From NCBI RefSeq assembly GCF_026151205.1, contig NC_087072.1:6312084-6372083 (forward strand): a DNA stretch of 60,000 nucleotides. The letters run 5' to 3'. Position 1 is the stretch's first letter. Each line of letters begins with the position of its first letter. A model generated the notes under the pieces. The model made no database searches. It saw nothing but the letters and a program-made list of their open reading frames with translations, and was not told the origin of the DNA. Source of the DNA: Bolinopsis microptera (taxonomy: Eukaryota; Ctenophora; Tentaculata; Lobata; Bolinopsidae). Position numbers and translations under genes: made by a program. Below are positions 20,341 through 33,501 of the stretch, one piece after another.

Positions 20341-22654
20341 AACTACCTGGATTTTAAAGATCTTGATAAGTTTGTGGAAATGTTTCAGTGGCGCAGGGGA
20401 AAATTTGGCAAAAAGACAATACGATCGCCGGAATGTAAGCTTTACGTTCAGGTGTGAGAGTTTTAGATTGATGAATGATGTGATTGCAACAGAGAGGACG
20501 TAATTTTTTGGACTATTATCATATTTTGAGCAGCTCCAAGTGGCGTGGTATCTACAAATGGGGTAAATTGGCAACAAAATGAACCTACAGTGTGACTAAA
20601 TGAATTTACATTAGTACATAATTTTGAACAGGAAACAATATTATAGCTTTGTCACTAATCCAACTCAGTTGCAACCGTGCACATTTAACATGCAATTCTC
20701 AACAGCCTAGCTATGTAAACAGACATCAATCAACTGGAGGCGGTCTGTAGTGGACCACTATCTAGTGCTACAGCAATACTCATAATAACAATAACAATAA
20801 ATTAATGTTATTTTTATACAGCACCAAAAGGTTAAATAATTTAAATTTAACCCTTATGCTCAGCTGTAAATAATACTTAAATCACACATAAACTCTATAT
20901 TAAAAAACCGGATATTAGAAGTTACTTTGACAAAGTTAACGCTTCATGCTATTCACTGCATGTAATCCTTCTAGAGGAGAAATTTCAAGATCAGACATGT
21001 TTTAAAGTCTTAGATAAGTCAGCCACCGAAATGTTAAGGTTGCGTAGCAGAGTTGTGAGCGCAATTGCTTAGTGCTTCTTTGAGCCTGTCGACTACTGGT
21101 TGTAAGTTTAAAACCGACTAACCTTATTTTCAAACTTCTAAAACTTTCTCCGGGACCATTCAGTATTGACTAAGATAGACATTTTAAGAAATTCAAAACT
21201 CTTAATGAAATCTTTCCTTCAGAAAGAAATAACTCACTCCAGAGAAGAACAACTTCTGAAGATTATTTAATCTAAGTTACACTACATATGTTGCTTGAAA
21301 CAAGATTAAGACAGACCTGCTATTCCGAATATATACCGATCCATAATCAGTAAACAACTGGTTAAGTCACCACGGCTGAATGGAAAGTACCCAAACCTCA
21401 TTGGTCAGACGGGTAAACTACCTCTTAGACACTTTCCAGCTGACCAGCTCCAAGACAATCCCCTGCAAGTTCCATGAGCCGCAGCTGGATCCCACAAAGC
21501 TTGTGCTCTGCCAATTGTGCTCGGCCATTTGCATCACTTGATTTAATGCATCTCTACTATAATTCAAACAATTATTTCTGTACGACCGCCCACATGCAAA
21601 TTAGGTAAAAAATAAGAAGTTACAAAGTTATATATACCAATGTCCCGCTAAAAGTTTGAGCAAAAGCGCTCGATTTTGCTGATGTATATTCAAATAAAAC
21701 ATCAAATGTTCTTACTAATCACTACGCCGCGCGGCACAGCGCAATAACTATCGACTATCGAACAAATGATAAAATAATAAATGATAAATTACATCATAAT
21801 AAGCAAAAATATTAAATTGAATTAGTTGGCCTTGCACTTTGTCTTTAAAAAATATATTACAGTAAATTAATTAAATTTAAAAATGCATACAATTTATCAA
21901 AAATAAATGTTTTTGGAAAATTAATCAATGCTTGATAATTTATAAAATGTCTATATCGAATATGTTTAGTTCCTATTGAATTCATTGAATCATAATGTTA
22001 CATGCATAAAATGTAAAACTCATATTATATTAAAGTATTACGTATATAGCGCGCGCATTGCAATTGTCTGTACATTGTAAGCGCAGAAAATGGCCCAGAG
22101 AACAACGAGAATTATCCATATTAGGAATATTAGAATCGAGCGCTTACTCATTGAACGCTCGTTTGTTCTCACAATTCGAGTCGATTTGGACCAAACCAGA
22201 TTTGGGTCTTTAATGTTAGAGACTTATTATCTAGTCATCCTATTTTTCGTTTTTCGTAATTCTCAACAATCTCTGCGTCGCTATGAAATCGAGGAAATAG
22301 AGTATATTATGTTCATTGTTAAATTATCGAACTACAAAGGTCAGATAACACCTGGTGTTGAACTGACCTTCTCAGTCATTGTATTGTTGGTAACAAACGC
22401 AAATTTATTAATTGCTTTAAATTTGATTCAGCGTATCGTAGTATTTTATCATAGATCTGCAGTCACTGATTTCCGTACAGAATGTTTAGCCAAGCGCAAG
22501 CGACGAAACGCAGCTAGAAATGTCTTAGGTTGGTTTATTAACCATTTGCAATTTTCTGATAGTATCACTGACTTTCGTATTTAATCACAGTGTTTCCTCA
22601 ATGAACATGCTCTTTCGTGTTTTCAATGATTCCCTTTCCTGTTTATCTGTGAAC
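20341..22654. other. SDE2 upstream flank, no gene seen
   Basis: This is AT-rich DNA upstream of the SDE2 start. Its only long frame (22090-22584 plus, 164 codons) has no recognisable motif and unremarkable composition, so I do not call it a gene. A diverged dispersed repeat near 20714-20785 has a relative at 50507-50577. Confidence 0.4.
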
Positions 22655-22899
22655 CAGTGGCGTAACGTTGCTCGTTGGCCCCCCTCCCCTTTTGGCGCCC
22701 ATCTCTAAAATTGAACAAATTAGATGATTTTAGAGGATACATCGGTAAAATCTCTGAAAAAGTATGGTTCTAGAGAAAAACGCGCAGTTTTGCTAGTAAC
22801 GTAATTAAGTTTTCCAAGTTGTCCCACATTCAAATGACGATTTGGCGCCCCCCTAAGATGGCGCATAGCGGGGTCGGCGGGCCCTTCGTTACGCCACTG
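22655..22899. mobile_element. Non-autonomous hAT-type MITE, 245 bp
   Basis: The 13-bp inverted termini are CAGTGGCGTAACG. The flanks are CTGTGAAC (22647-22654) and CTGTGAAG (22900-22907), an 8-bp duplication with one mismatch. The right part carries GCGCCCCC and GGGCCCTTCGTTACGCCACTG. A terminal fragment of the same family occurs at about 42951-42969. Confidence 0.85.
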
Positions 22900-23821
22900 C
22901 TGTGAAGTATGTTCAAGGTCTCAACAACATCATATTTGTCATAACAAGGTTGATCATCGATGCTATTCATGGCCATTTTTATGTTGATTTTACCATTGAT
23001 GTAATGAAAGTGGTACCCCCCCCCCCCCCCCCCCTCAATGACTGCTCTAGTCAAATAATTGGAAATAGTTCAAAAGCCCACTCACTTTGTGCGATGAAAG
23101 GGCCACCAAAATATTTTAAGACGCTCTTTGCAGTTTGCAGCGTTTCAACCAAATTCTCGAATGGCTGTATCGAACAAGATAGTAACCTACTTTTAATTGA
23201 ACTGTGCCCTCCAGGCCGATCTGTGGCAAACAGCTCTGGCACAACGAATTTAATCGATTTTATCCTTCACATTGCGAGATCCGTCGGTGTCTATTGGAGA
23301 CAATTTTATGCTGAGACGATTTATAAATGGAACCGTTGATTCATTGATTGTCATGCTGTCCACAGCTGAGTATCTCTCACTAATCCAGTAATAGTTATGT
23401 AGGGTACGGGTTGGACTAGGCACGCATATAGTTTCATTGCGTCCTAATATTGAATATTAATGCCTCAACTCATCGAGGCTAGCGGTTGGAAGATTCAGCT
23501 CGTTAGTCAGCATACTCGTGCACATTTATAATAGAGCTGTGGAACAATGAGTGTTGCTAAAAGAAGGAACAAAATGCAAATTCAATGGTTACGGTGATCA
23601 GCTCTGTGGCTACAAGATAGGTATTGGAGAACAAAGCAATCAGAACTTTGTCACGCGTGTGCAATGTACATAAATAATATTAGGAGTTAGTTTTGGGTTA
23701 AATGTTATCTGGGTGGAGGGTCAAGGGTGACTAACTATAATGTTGAGTCCAATATTATATATCTTCCATAGGCCATATTCTACGTCAAGCTCTTGATGTG
23801 TAGCTAGGTTAAGATCAAGAA

Positions 23822-23958
23822 TACAGGATTACACAGGATTACACAGGATTACACAGGATTACACAGGATTACACAGGATTACACAGGATTACACAGGATT
23901 ACGCAGCATTACACAAGATTACACAGGATTACATAGGATTAGTGGATTACACAGGATT
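23822..23958. repeat. 10-bp minisatellite (ACAGGATTAC)n
   Basis: About 13 tandem copies of ACAGGATTAC. The first eight or so are perfect. The distal copies carry substitutions and one shortened unit. Confidence 0.95.
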
Positions 23959-26900
23959 AAAATTAAATTATAAGTCCGCTATCCTGAACCGTTATAATTG
24001 TTTACAGAAGGTAGGTAAATAAATTATAAAAAACATTCTCAGCTTCGTTTGAAATCAGGGCCAGGGTTTGCCTTAAGACCTTAATAATAAATAATTCGCG
24101 AGGTTTAAGTTTCGTGCATTTGAATTACGTTGACGCATATCTTCGACGAAGCTAATAAGATGTAGTATATACAGTAAGTATATATATTTATATAATAAGT
24201 AGTTATTGAATATTTATCGAATAAACTAAAACGATCAATGATCGTCGACAGATGATCTGTCTTCCTTTTCAATAATTCATTGTCGTAATAGCAAAAGTCT
24301 AGCCTCGAGACTGTGTTCTTTAGATAATTCAAGACATTAACCCAACGGCCAACTCCTACTACTACTAGCAATCTGGCATGATATCTTTTGTATATAATAA
24401 TGGTCTACTGCAACGATAAGTGTGTTATTTTTCTTTATAATTGTAATCTAATTCAGAGTCTTCAGAGAACAGTATCGCTGTGTCACAGTGATGTTGTGGA
24501 ATAAGACACCTCTTGATAATTTTAAGAGGATATCCTGGCAGAATTGATAATGTTGCCCACCGAAGTAATATTTAGGCATAAAATGCAAAAAATTCATGAC
24601 TTTGGGCTGTTACTTATTTAAGTATCGGTATTTAATAAAGAGGGGAATACTTGCTCGTGAAACCTGTTAGCGTTCTCAAGTGCCAAGAGAACGTTTTATT
24701 ATAAATTACAGTTCATTTTTTATTTCAAAAATTTCCGAAATTTATGCTTAATCATGTACCATAAAAATACTAATTGTTCTTGAGGTTCGAATCCCCAAAA
24801 ATTCGCTTTTATTTCGCTGTTGAAAGGTCAATTTACTGCAGTCGGTCAAATTAAGTTTTAAGTGTTCTTTAAATGTTTTTTAGCATACTAAAGTATCTCA
24901 GATTGAAATATCGATTTGTTACTAGATGTTGCCTCATATTTATTACTCAAACTATTTGCGGTATTCCTTTGACTTTCCAGTTCTTATCTTAAATGCTAGT
25001 AGCAAACTATGGTTAATGCTTTTTATTTGCCTTTCTCAAAAAACGTATTCCTTAAAAAAATTCCTCATATAAGTTCCGGAACGCTGGCCTGGCCGCAATA
25101 AATTAAATGGCACACGTCCAAAAGAAGAACAATTGTACCTGATGTAAAACTGTACTTTTAGTTCATTCAACAAGATAATGATTGTCTTGATATAGTCGGA
25201 CAATAAGTTAGCACCTTCATCTGATCAAATGAATTATCAATATGTCCCGGTCGTTAATTTAGAGTTTTTGGGTATAATAAGGAGCAAGTTTGAGGGGGTT
25301 TAATGAATATTATATCAGTACATATTGGCACGAGCTAAATTGACAATATTTTTATCGATTACTGAAAAGGAGATCTGATAAAGGAGTGATGATGTTGTCG
25401 GTGACTCCCTAAGAGTTGATTTCGTGGTTCACTTCTGATGTTCAAGTTTGTCTGTTTATTTAGTTTATCCTTGTACGATATCAGATTCGGGATCATAGTG
25501 TATTACCAGTTAGGATTCAGTGCTAGTACTAGTGCTATAGTCAATGTTTTTGGGACGGAATTTTAAATATTATGATCCTTCCTAGAACATTCCTTTTTTT
25601 AACATAATTTGTAACATTTTAGGAATTCTGTTAAAATCACAGAAACGTAAATAGAATGTTAAAAAAGCTTATTTAAACTTTTATACAAATTTCAAAATTC
25701 CATGTCAAATTTTGTAAATGAAGCAATTTGATTAAAAAATTGAAATTAGGGTGAATATTGAATGACAATGAAGAAATAGCTCAGTCTATTGCACACATCT
25801 CTGTTATTTTAAACTCTAACTAAGAATCAAACTTATGATTGATCTCTAAAATGCCCAGCAAATTTTTATAAACTCATTATAAACTAAACGTTTGGCCTTA
25901 AAGTACTCCGGCAGTAACCACTGTTCATAAAGAATACACTGACTATGCCTGTTTAAAATGCTTTTACGATATGAAGAACTCTTGTGTGAGTTCAATGTGA
26001 CAAGTTCCTAGATTTATACATTCTGATCTCATCCGAGTTAATTAATGCGACAATATCCTAACTTGATACTTCGATCTTATCCTAATCAAATCTTGGACAG
26101 TCGCCAATTGCCAAGTGAAAGTATTTTGTTAGTAAGTACTCGGGCATGTCAGAGTAAAAAACTTAGACTTTGTCCGCCGGAAACGCTCTGAGTAAAACTT
26201 CCTAAGTAAAAATACTTAAGTTACTTTAGGAGTTAAGTAGTTAACAAAGCTTTCTTCAGACAGTGCAAGAGTAATGTCATACAAATCTATGAAAGTTCAA
26301 GTGGATTGACTCGCATCAGACTGAATACCGTTAACTAGCTCAGCATTATCATGAACTGTAATTTCCTACTTAAATACCGTCTGTGGAGGAGAGACACTGT
26401 TTGCTAATTAAAATACAGCTGATCTGTAACAATGTTGATTTATAATCCTATTTTAAGTACAAGACATCTTTTATTTGTGGTCCGTAAAATATAGAGTATA
26501 TATATTATTATATCATCCTCGCTGTGAGGATTTTAAAGTTTTTCTTCGTTTAAAACTACACATTTTTATTGTCAATTGCTTATTATCTCATCGCTGTTTT
26601 TAACATAAAATTTAGCAAATATCGGTTACGTTAGATTTCTCATTTTGTGTCACCAGAATATGGTGATATGGTCATTTAACTTATCAGAACTTGTATGTAC
26701 TTACACATCGAATTACGGTTAACTTTTCGTTATTCAATTATAACCGGTTTCAAGGGCTGGTGTTTCTGAAAGAGGGCAATCTTTCTTACACTATCAAACC
26801 TCGCAGTTCTCAACTTATACCCTCAATACGGTGCAGTGGTATATTCACCCATCCTAATTTAGACTAGTTTTAATAATTGGATCAAGTAAATTATTTAATC

Positions 26901-29900
26901 CAATGCTCCTTTGAGTGGCCGAACTTATTTAAAGTACTTTGTCCCTCAATTGATATTGATGGGTAACCCAGTAACATTATATCATTCAAATCCGGTCAAT
27001 AATGTCGCCAATACTATTCACTTAGAGCAGATCTTGTAACCAATACATGGGGATCAATGCTATTCGCCATTTATCCTGGTAATTCTAGAGTTTCGCCTTC
27101 TATTCTGGTAATTCTAGAGTTTCGCCATTTAAACGGTTAATGTCAAGCATGGCTAACAGGGCTGGTAGTACCACCATTATTTTTATTTTCGCCAATTCAG
27201 TGGATAGCAACAATGGCTATAATTCCTCCTGTCCCCCTCTTGAACACACTCCAGCGCCACTTGTATTGGTCTTAATGTTCCCTGTATACAAGGTTGGTCA
27301 TGTGTGGTTTTATATCCCAAATTTTCTTGCAAATTTGCAATAACGTCGTTTTTTATTGGGAATGGATATCCTCCCAAAATCAATTAGGCTTCCGACTAAA
27401 TGTACCCAAATGTTCCCATCTGGAATCTTTCTGTAGAAAATCGTCTAGGAGTGAAATTATATACACAATGTGGTATTATACCTCGGAGATGTCTCATCTG
27501 TTTAGAAGTAAACGGTACTTTGCCCCTTTCATTGTCGGCTACAGTATTACCCAAAGTGAGTTGTATATCAACAATCTCGACATTTATGTAGATAAAGGGC
27601 TATATTGTGTAGTAATTACACCACACCGTGTGGTTTATGATTTGAGTACGGTTAACTTGGTGTACTAGTTTTAAATACTCAGCACATGTTTAACATTTGT
27701 TAAAGATATTTATTTTTATTTAGTCAGAGCTACACTGTGTTCTTCCACTCATTATTAATTGACGCCTCGTGAACTTTACACAGCTTTAAATTACCTTTTC
27801 ATTATAGAACTCGAATTTGCCATAATTTAAATTCCATTCGGCTTCTTTTGAATAAAATTTATCGTCGCCCGACTGTGTGCTTATTAGTCTGAAATTCGTG
27901 TAATTTAGGTTGTCTTTTTAACTACTCGGAAGTTTGGGAATGAAGTTGCAAGAAGGCCACTCCAGTTTGGGGCCCTGATTAGGCTTGAGGCACCTGACTC
28001 CTGAGTCCTGAAGCCTGTAGTAAATGAACCTGTCCCGCCGGTTACCTGCTAATGATATGGATATTATCATGTAGGTTTTATGGATCATATTTCAATGGCC
28101 CCGATAATTTGGATGACACTTGTACTGTTGCGTTTGAACGCTTTCATCGTAAAACGTCAGCCTAAAATTTTATCATCGGAGCCTTTGTGATACCACATTC
28201 ACTAAAAACCACACATTTTGGGTTACAATAAACAATTTAGGATGTGGTTTCCTATTCATCCTGTAGACTTCCTGGCTATAAATACTCGTTTCTATCTTCC
28301 ATCACTAAGGGGGTCTACAATTTACAACTAGTTTTAGGCAGAGTATTGTCATGTAAAGCAAATATTGTCATTGCTACTTTCGCGCGCGACAGAAATAAAA
28401 TCGAATCGCCGTGAACGCGCGCGAACAATTTAATTTGGCTGTCGGCGAGTTTCTAGCAAATTCTTCATCCTCTGGTATACAGCTGATAATCTGCAATAAC
28501 TAAAGGTACATTATTTTATGGTTTCTCAAGAGTTGAGCTCCTGGACGGCGTACACTTGCCTGATTCATATACCCTTGTAGTTAATAATTACACCGAATGC
28601 TTTATTTATATATTTGGCGCCGTTACACGATTAGTAATTTTTTAAATTTTATAAGCTGATCAATTAAAACGTCAGAATTTAATAAGCCGCGGTTTTAAAA
28701 AGCTGTTTCGTCGAATCAGGATATTTTAGGTTATGATGCCTGTTTGTACTTTCGTGCTGGTTAAAAAATGAACTGATAGCGTGTTATCTGTTCTAAGTTG
28801 CGTGTGCTGACACGAACATGTCTTCCCTATGCGCTGATCCGACAGAGTCGCGTATTATAACACAGCCCATCACTTCTTTTATTGTCAGTTAATGCTATTA
28901 ACCTATTAAACATTAGTGTGTCAGTGTGCTTCATACGTCTTGTAATGGCTTGCATCTTTTCTCTGTTGGCTCGCTGCCAACAAGCCAATTACTTAATAAA
29001 TAAGTCATTGGCAATTATTGTATCAGCTTTATCCTAAAAGGAGGGTTGCACTTTTGAATTTTATAACTCAAGTCAGCGCTAGTTGTACTTTAACCGTTCC
29101 CTCTGTGTTGCGTACGAGTTTATCTGTATCGTGTTGGGTAACCCTATCCTCCACATTTACAGGTCTTTAACTCCAGTGATGGTAAGCATTTCCTTGTGGA
29201 CCACCAACAAGAGCCCGCTCTCCCTCAGATTACTGTGGGAAAGTTTCACAGTTCTGGGAACGGTTCACTGTTTCCTTCCCCCGTTGTAATTCTACTTCAT
29301 ATTAAATTTTAATGATATTGTTTAAAAGATATAGTCCTATCTCGAGCTACTTCCCGTTTTAACCAACAATAGCCCATCGTGTACACTCTGCGTATTATAC
29401 CTCTGCTCAGTTCATCTAAATGCAAGCCAGGTGTTCCTATAAAACATGCGACTCTCGTGCTAATGTTTCTTTTATAGAGCTCGCTACACAATGCAGCCCA
29501 GTTGTAATGGTGGACCGTACAATTCTCATAACTATTTTGCTGTTAGATTTTAAAGGTGTGGTGGAATTTATCTAACTACTTATACTTGTCTTCCAGAGTA
29601 TTTAAATGTGCTTTTTAATCTGGGATAACTGCTGCTATTTTGTGTTTTTGACCAGCTATATAGTTGTTCCCCAGAACTATGTATCTGTACTCTTAGTCGA
29701 CAGTCTACGTAAAGTGGTACTAATGTGGTAGTAAAAGCTTACAGCTATCACCTGACATTATTAGTCGCCTGATGGTTACAGAGACACGCGAGTATTTAAC
29801 TCACGTTATCAGTTCTTTGATGGCTTCATGTTTTAAATAAGGTTACTGCTACGAGGGAGAAGGTGTTTTTACGTACTTAAGTGATTTAACTTTAGTGATG

Positions 29901-31171
29901 TTTTCATAATGATCATTATAATGCAGACGATCGCTCACCCAAATAGTCCATTATGCGGCTCACGTTCGTAATGTATATATGTATGATGTAGATTGCAGTT
30001 GTACCCAAGGCACTTAATCGTACCCACAATACTATAATTAGTCTATTAACTTTCGGTTGGTCGCCACTATTAGAAATAGTGGCCTCGTACAAACGAAAGT
30101 ATTAGTAGTAATTTCATGTGGACAACACCATTGTTCCTTTGCATATGTTTAAATCAACGACCCTCAATAAACAGTTATAATTTGAATCTTTCATTTCAAG
30201 AAACAATGACCTCTTTAAATTTACACGAGACAGACGGTGTAATATAATAAAGTTATATGTACTTTATGTTGCGTTACGTTATTTGCTCCATGCATGTTGC
30301 TTCGCTCCGCTCAAAAGATATAAAGAGATAGCATTAGTACTCGACAATCGTTCGAATTCCTCTACCCGTGGCAAATTGCAACCATTTCACTCGAGTCGCT
30401 ATATTTCAGCAGGTTTCATGTAAGCTTCATGTAGCACACACGCCCAACAAACGATATTTCTAGAGTTCTAAAAGGTTCTAAAAGGATGCTCTTACATTTC
30501 TTTGACGATTTCGTTACTTACCAGACAGTTGCTATTCGGTTCGGTTCGTCTGGTGTTTAAACTGGCCATTAAATTCCAATCTGCAAAGAGCATAAATACT
30601 CGAGTATAAATAATCATGTTGGATGTTAGGATTTTATAGATTTCATTCGATTGCAGTTCTTTGGAAGTTTTTGTTCTATCGATTATGACTACTCGTTGTA
30701 AAAATATAGCATTTGAATCAAATTTCGGTTAGAGCAAAGTTTCAAGTATAACTTATGCAGTGTGCAGTACTCGCCTTTTCCATAGTGAAATTAATGCTTC
30801 TGTCTCAAAGTCGAATACCAAATCGGTAAATTAGCAACCCCGCTCGTGCCTTAAAGAGCTATTCCATGATTTATTTTAGCTACCATTACCAAGGCTTTTA
30901 GACACTTGTTCCATAACTTGAAACTAGTGGATAACTAAGAAAGTTATCTGATATTTCCCCTAGTGGATGCGCCTCACTTTATCTCCCAAAGTGTCATCAC
31001 CTCCTCACTGTATATTATTCAGGATAATTTACTGCATAATTTTGCATATTATGTTCAACGTATCCCACATATATATGCAATGCCTTGGTTTCAAGGTTTG
31101 TGTTTCTTTTTGTCTAGGTCAGTGGGCAGGTTCATTTACAGGAGGAGATGTGTTCGATATTTGTGTGTTAG

Positions 31172-31232
31172 TTTTGCTTTCTTTGCTTTCTTTGCTTTCT
31201 TTGCTTTCTTTGCTTTCTTTGCTTTCTTTGCG
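31172..31232. repeat. 9-bp minisatellite (TTTGCTTTC)n
   Basis: About seven tandem pyrimidine-rich TTTGCTTTC units. The overlapping plus-strand frames rich in Phe/Ala or Leu/Ser are products of the repeat, not genes. Confidence 0.9.
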
Positions 31233-32829
31233 CTCTTTCTTCTTCCCGTTATAGACAGCCTCAACACTACATTATTCTGACCAATTATTCAATAGCTTTG
31301 TGTTAAGCGGAGGCCCCTTGTCTATCATCTATTGTAACTTCCAGCTCTCCTATAGCTATGTTCTACATGATAATTGTCAGCCTCAACGGAGTCGTAATTC
31401 AAGCTCACGGCGCTTATAAAATATAACGACAATTATAACAAGTGTTCAACAGGTTATAGTGATAATTGACTTCTATATTTAGTGCTATATTAAATGAGAC
31501 GTATCGTTTGTTTTAACTTCAGTGTAAAGAGAGTGGTTAGAGCTTATAAATTTTTAAGTCCAGGTCGGGTAGTCAGATTATTATTTTGAGTAGTAGCTCC
31601 ACACTGAATCTAATAATATAGTGAGTGTTGTGTGTAAGAACGTTGAGTTACTCCGCCGCCTAACTTAAATTTTAGTGTCTACATATAATACCATTAGCTG
31701 GGCTGTAAATAAAACTGAACAGTTTCTACATGTAGTATATTTTTCGCGTTATTATACACTTATTTTAGTGTATTATGTTACGAGTTATAATACTCAGCCA
31801 CATATTAACAGATAATTTTTTGGGACGATCATATTGTTTTGTTGGGTACTCACACAGTGGTCAGAGAGTTGTTGTGATGATCTCAAACTATTGGTTGTCG
31901 TCTCAATACACTATTGTAATGTCTGGTTTAAACTCGGCGCTCACATAATATTATGTATATAATGTGATAAAAACCGTTCAACATTTAAGCAAGTTACGCA
32001 ACCTCGATATTTGTAGGCTATAGTTGAGTAGTGGTTAATATTGAACGACATTTGGTTGATTTATTGGGGTTATGTCACACTGACCACACCATTATTTGAT
32101 CATATTTAAGTTTCAAAATGTTAGACATATTTATAATATTCGGATATATAATATGTATCTAACGTAATATATATGTCTATCATTTCGCAACTTATCCTCA
32201 TTTCTCGAGCTTTCCGGGAAAGCCTTTCACTTTACTAATAATTGGTTGAAGTTATTTGATGTCACTATTTTTCAAAACATGGTGGACGGCGGTGTTAGCT
32301 ATCTTCTTATTCTTACGTCTCAATCGCCTTCGCCCTTCACTGAAAGGCGGTGATAGCAAATTGTCGTCGCCCCGACTAAATCTTCTAAGAAATCACACTC
32401 ACTTTGGCTAATTTAGAATATTCTACGACTGTAAGGTTTCGAAGATCTGGGGGCTGACTGATTTGCAATTTATCACGGTGACAAGACTGTGGGTTACTTA
32501 TGAAACTATCTTGCTCCCTTTTTAAATTATGCACCATAATATACGGCTCTATTTTTCATGAGTTACGCAAACTTTATTTACCTGCTATTGTATTATTTCA
32601 TTATTCCTTTGTTGTTATTTTTCAAATAAAATATGCTTAAAATTCTAGAACATGTTAATTGCAACTCGATTTTGACAGCTAGGAATTTTTTAAATTTTTA
32701 TCAAGACACTTATTTTACTTCGGTGTATTCCAACAGCCACATTGTTACACAAGTGCAACCAGCCAATTACAGGAAGCCGAAGGATTAATTTGGCCAGTGA
32801 CGGTTAAGGTAGTGTGTACCACACTTTCT

Positions 32830-33041
32830 TCGCCCGAGACTTTGCTACAATGTGCAGCTCCTCATTTAACCCTCACACCCGATTTCTCGAGTATTCGGCT
32901 GAGTAGACCGGGGGCTGCATAGACCACTCAGGATCCTTAGCTGAACGTCACGCTCACCCCACGACCAGGCAGACAGTGGGATTCGAACTCGCAACCTCAC
33001 GATTGCAAAGCTGGCGTTCTAACCAACTGCGCTACCTGGCC
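32830..33041 (-). repeat. tRNA-derived SINE or tRNA pseudogene
   Basis: Read on the minus strand from 33041, it has an A box (TAGCGCAGTTGGTTAGAACGC) and a B box (GTTCGAATCCC) at tRNA spacing, but the anticodon and T stems do not pair and the 3' acceptor strand is displaced by extra bases. The tRNA-like head continues into an unrelated body, as in SINEs. The 3' limit is a guess and no target duplication was found. Confidence 0.65.
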
Positions 33042-33501
33042 GTTATAAATCTTGCACGTTCTCGATTTTTCCTGAGTATTCTCTTTTGTGCCCTAGATCG
33101 ATGGGGTTATCATTTTTTAAATGTTTGATTAAGGGCTCCACTGGGCCTGTGCAGTCCCCGGCTATCATATCGAAAGGAAGGGAAGGAGAGTTTAAATAGC
33201 TGCACTTTTATAGCGAAGCCTATGCGAACAAAGCATTCTTTTGACCGTCGCTGGCTAGTCGCCCTATTAGGTCCTTGTGAATCCTGTAATTGTGCAGTTA
33301 CCTAGTAACCATGTGGCTGTTGAACAGCCGAAGTAAAATAAGTATATTATATGTAGTTAAAACTAGAAACTTGATATTAAAATTTTCTTACATCGAATCA
33401 TTTCCCCATGTTTTTAAATTATCCAGTGTTCTTCAAAGTGGATCTGCATTACACTACTGTAAATTGTCTGTAAACTAACCAAATATAATTTGCCTAGTGT
33501 T

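Larger units (their letters stand above)
22900..33501. other. Long gene-poor region
   Basis: About 10.6 kb separate the MITE from the HRI-like kinase. I see no frame with family similarity and no convincing exon chain. It contains a 17-base poly-C run near 23018-23034, the 10-bp minisatellite at 23822-23958, the TTTGCTTTC repeat at 31172-31232 and the SINE-like sequence at 32830-33041. The proximal part presumably holds the kinase promoter. An acceptor-like TTTGCCTAG just before the kinase ATG hints at an untranslated first exon (inference). Confidence 0.45.

Noticed and set aside
22090-22584. 164-codon plus-strand frame starting with ATG.
   Set aside because: No motif, no neighbouring exons, composition like translated AT-rich noncoding DNA.
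24784-24796. GGTTCGAATCC, a tRNA B-box-like word.
   Set aside because: There is no A box at the right distance and no cloverleaf around it.
30963-31280. Phe/Ala- or Leu/Ser-repeat proteins on the plus strand.
   Set aside because: They are products of the TTTGCTTTC minisatellite.
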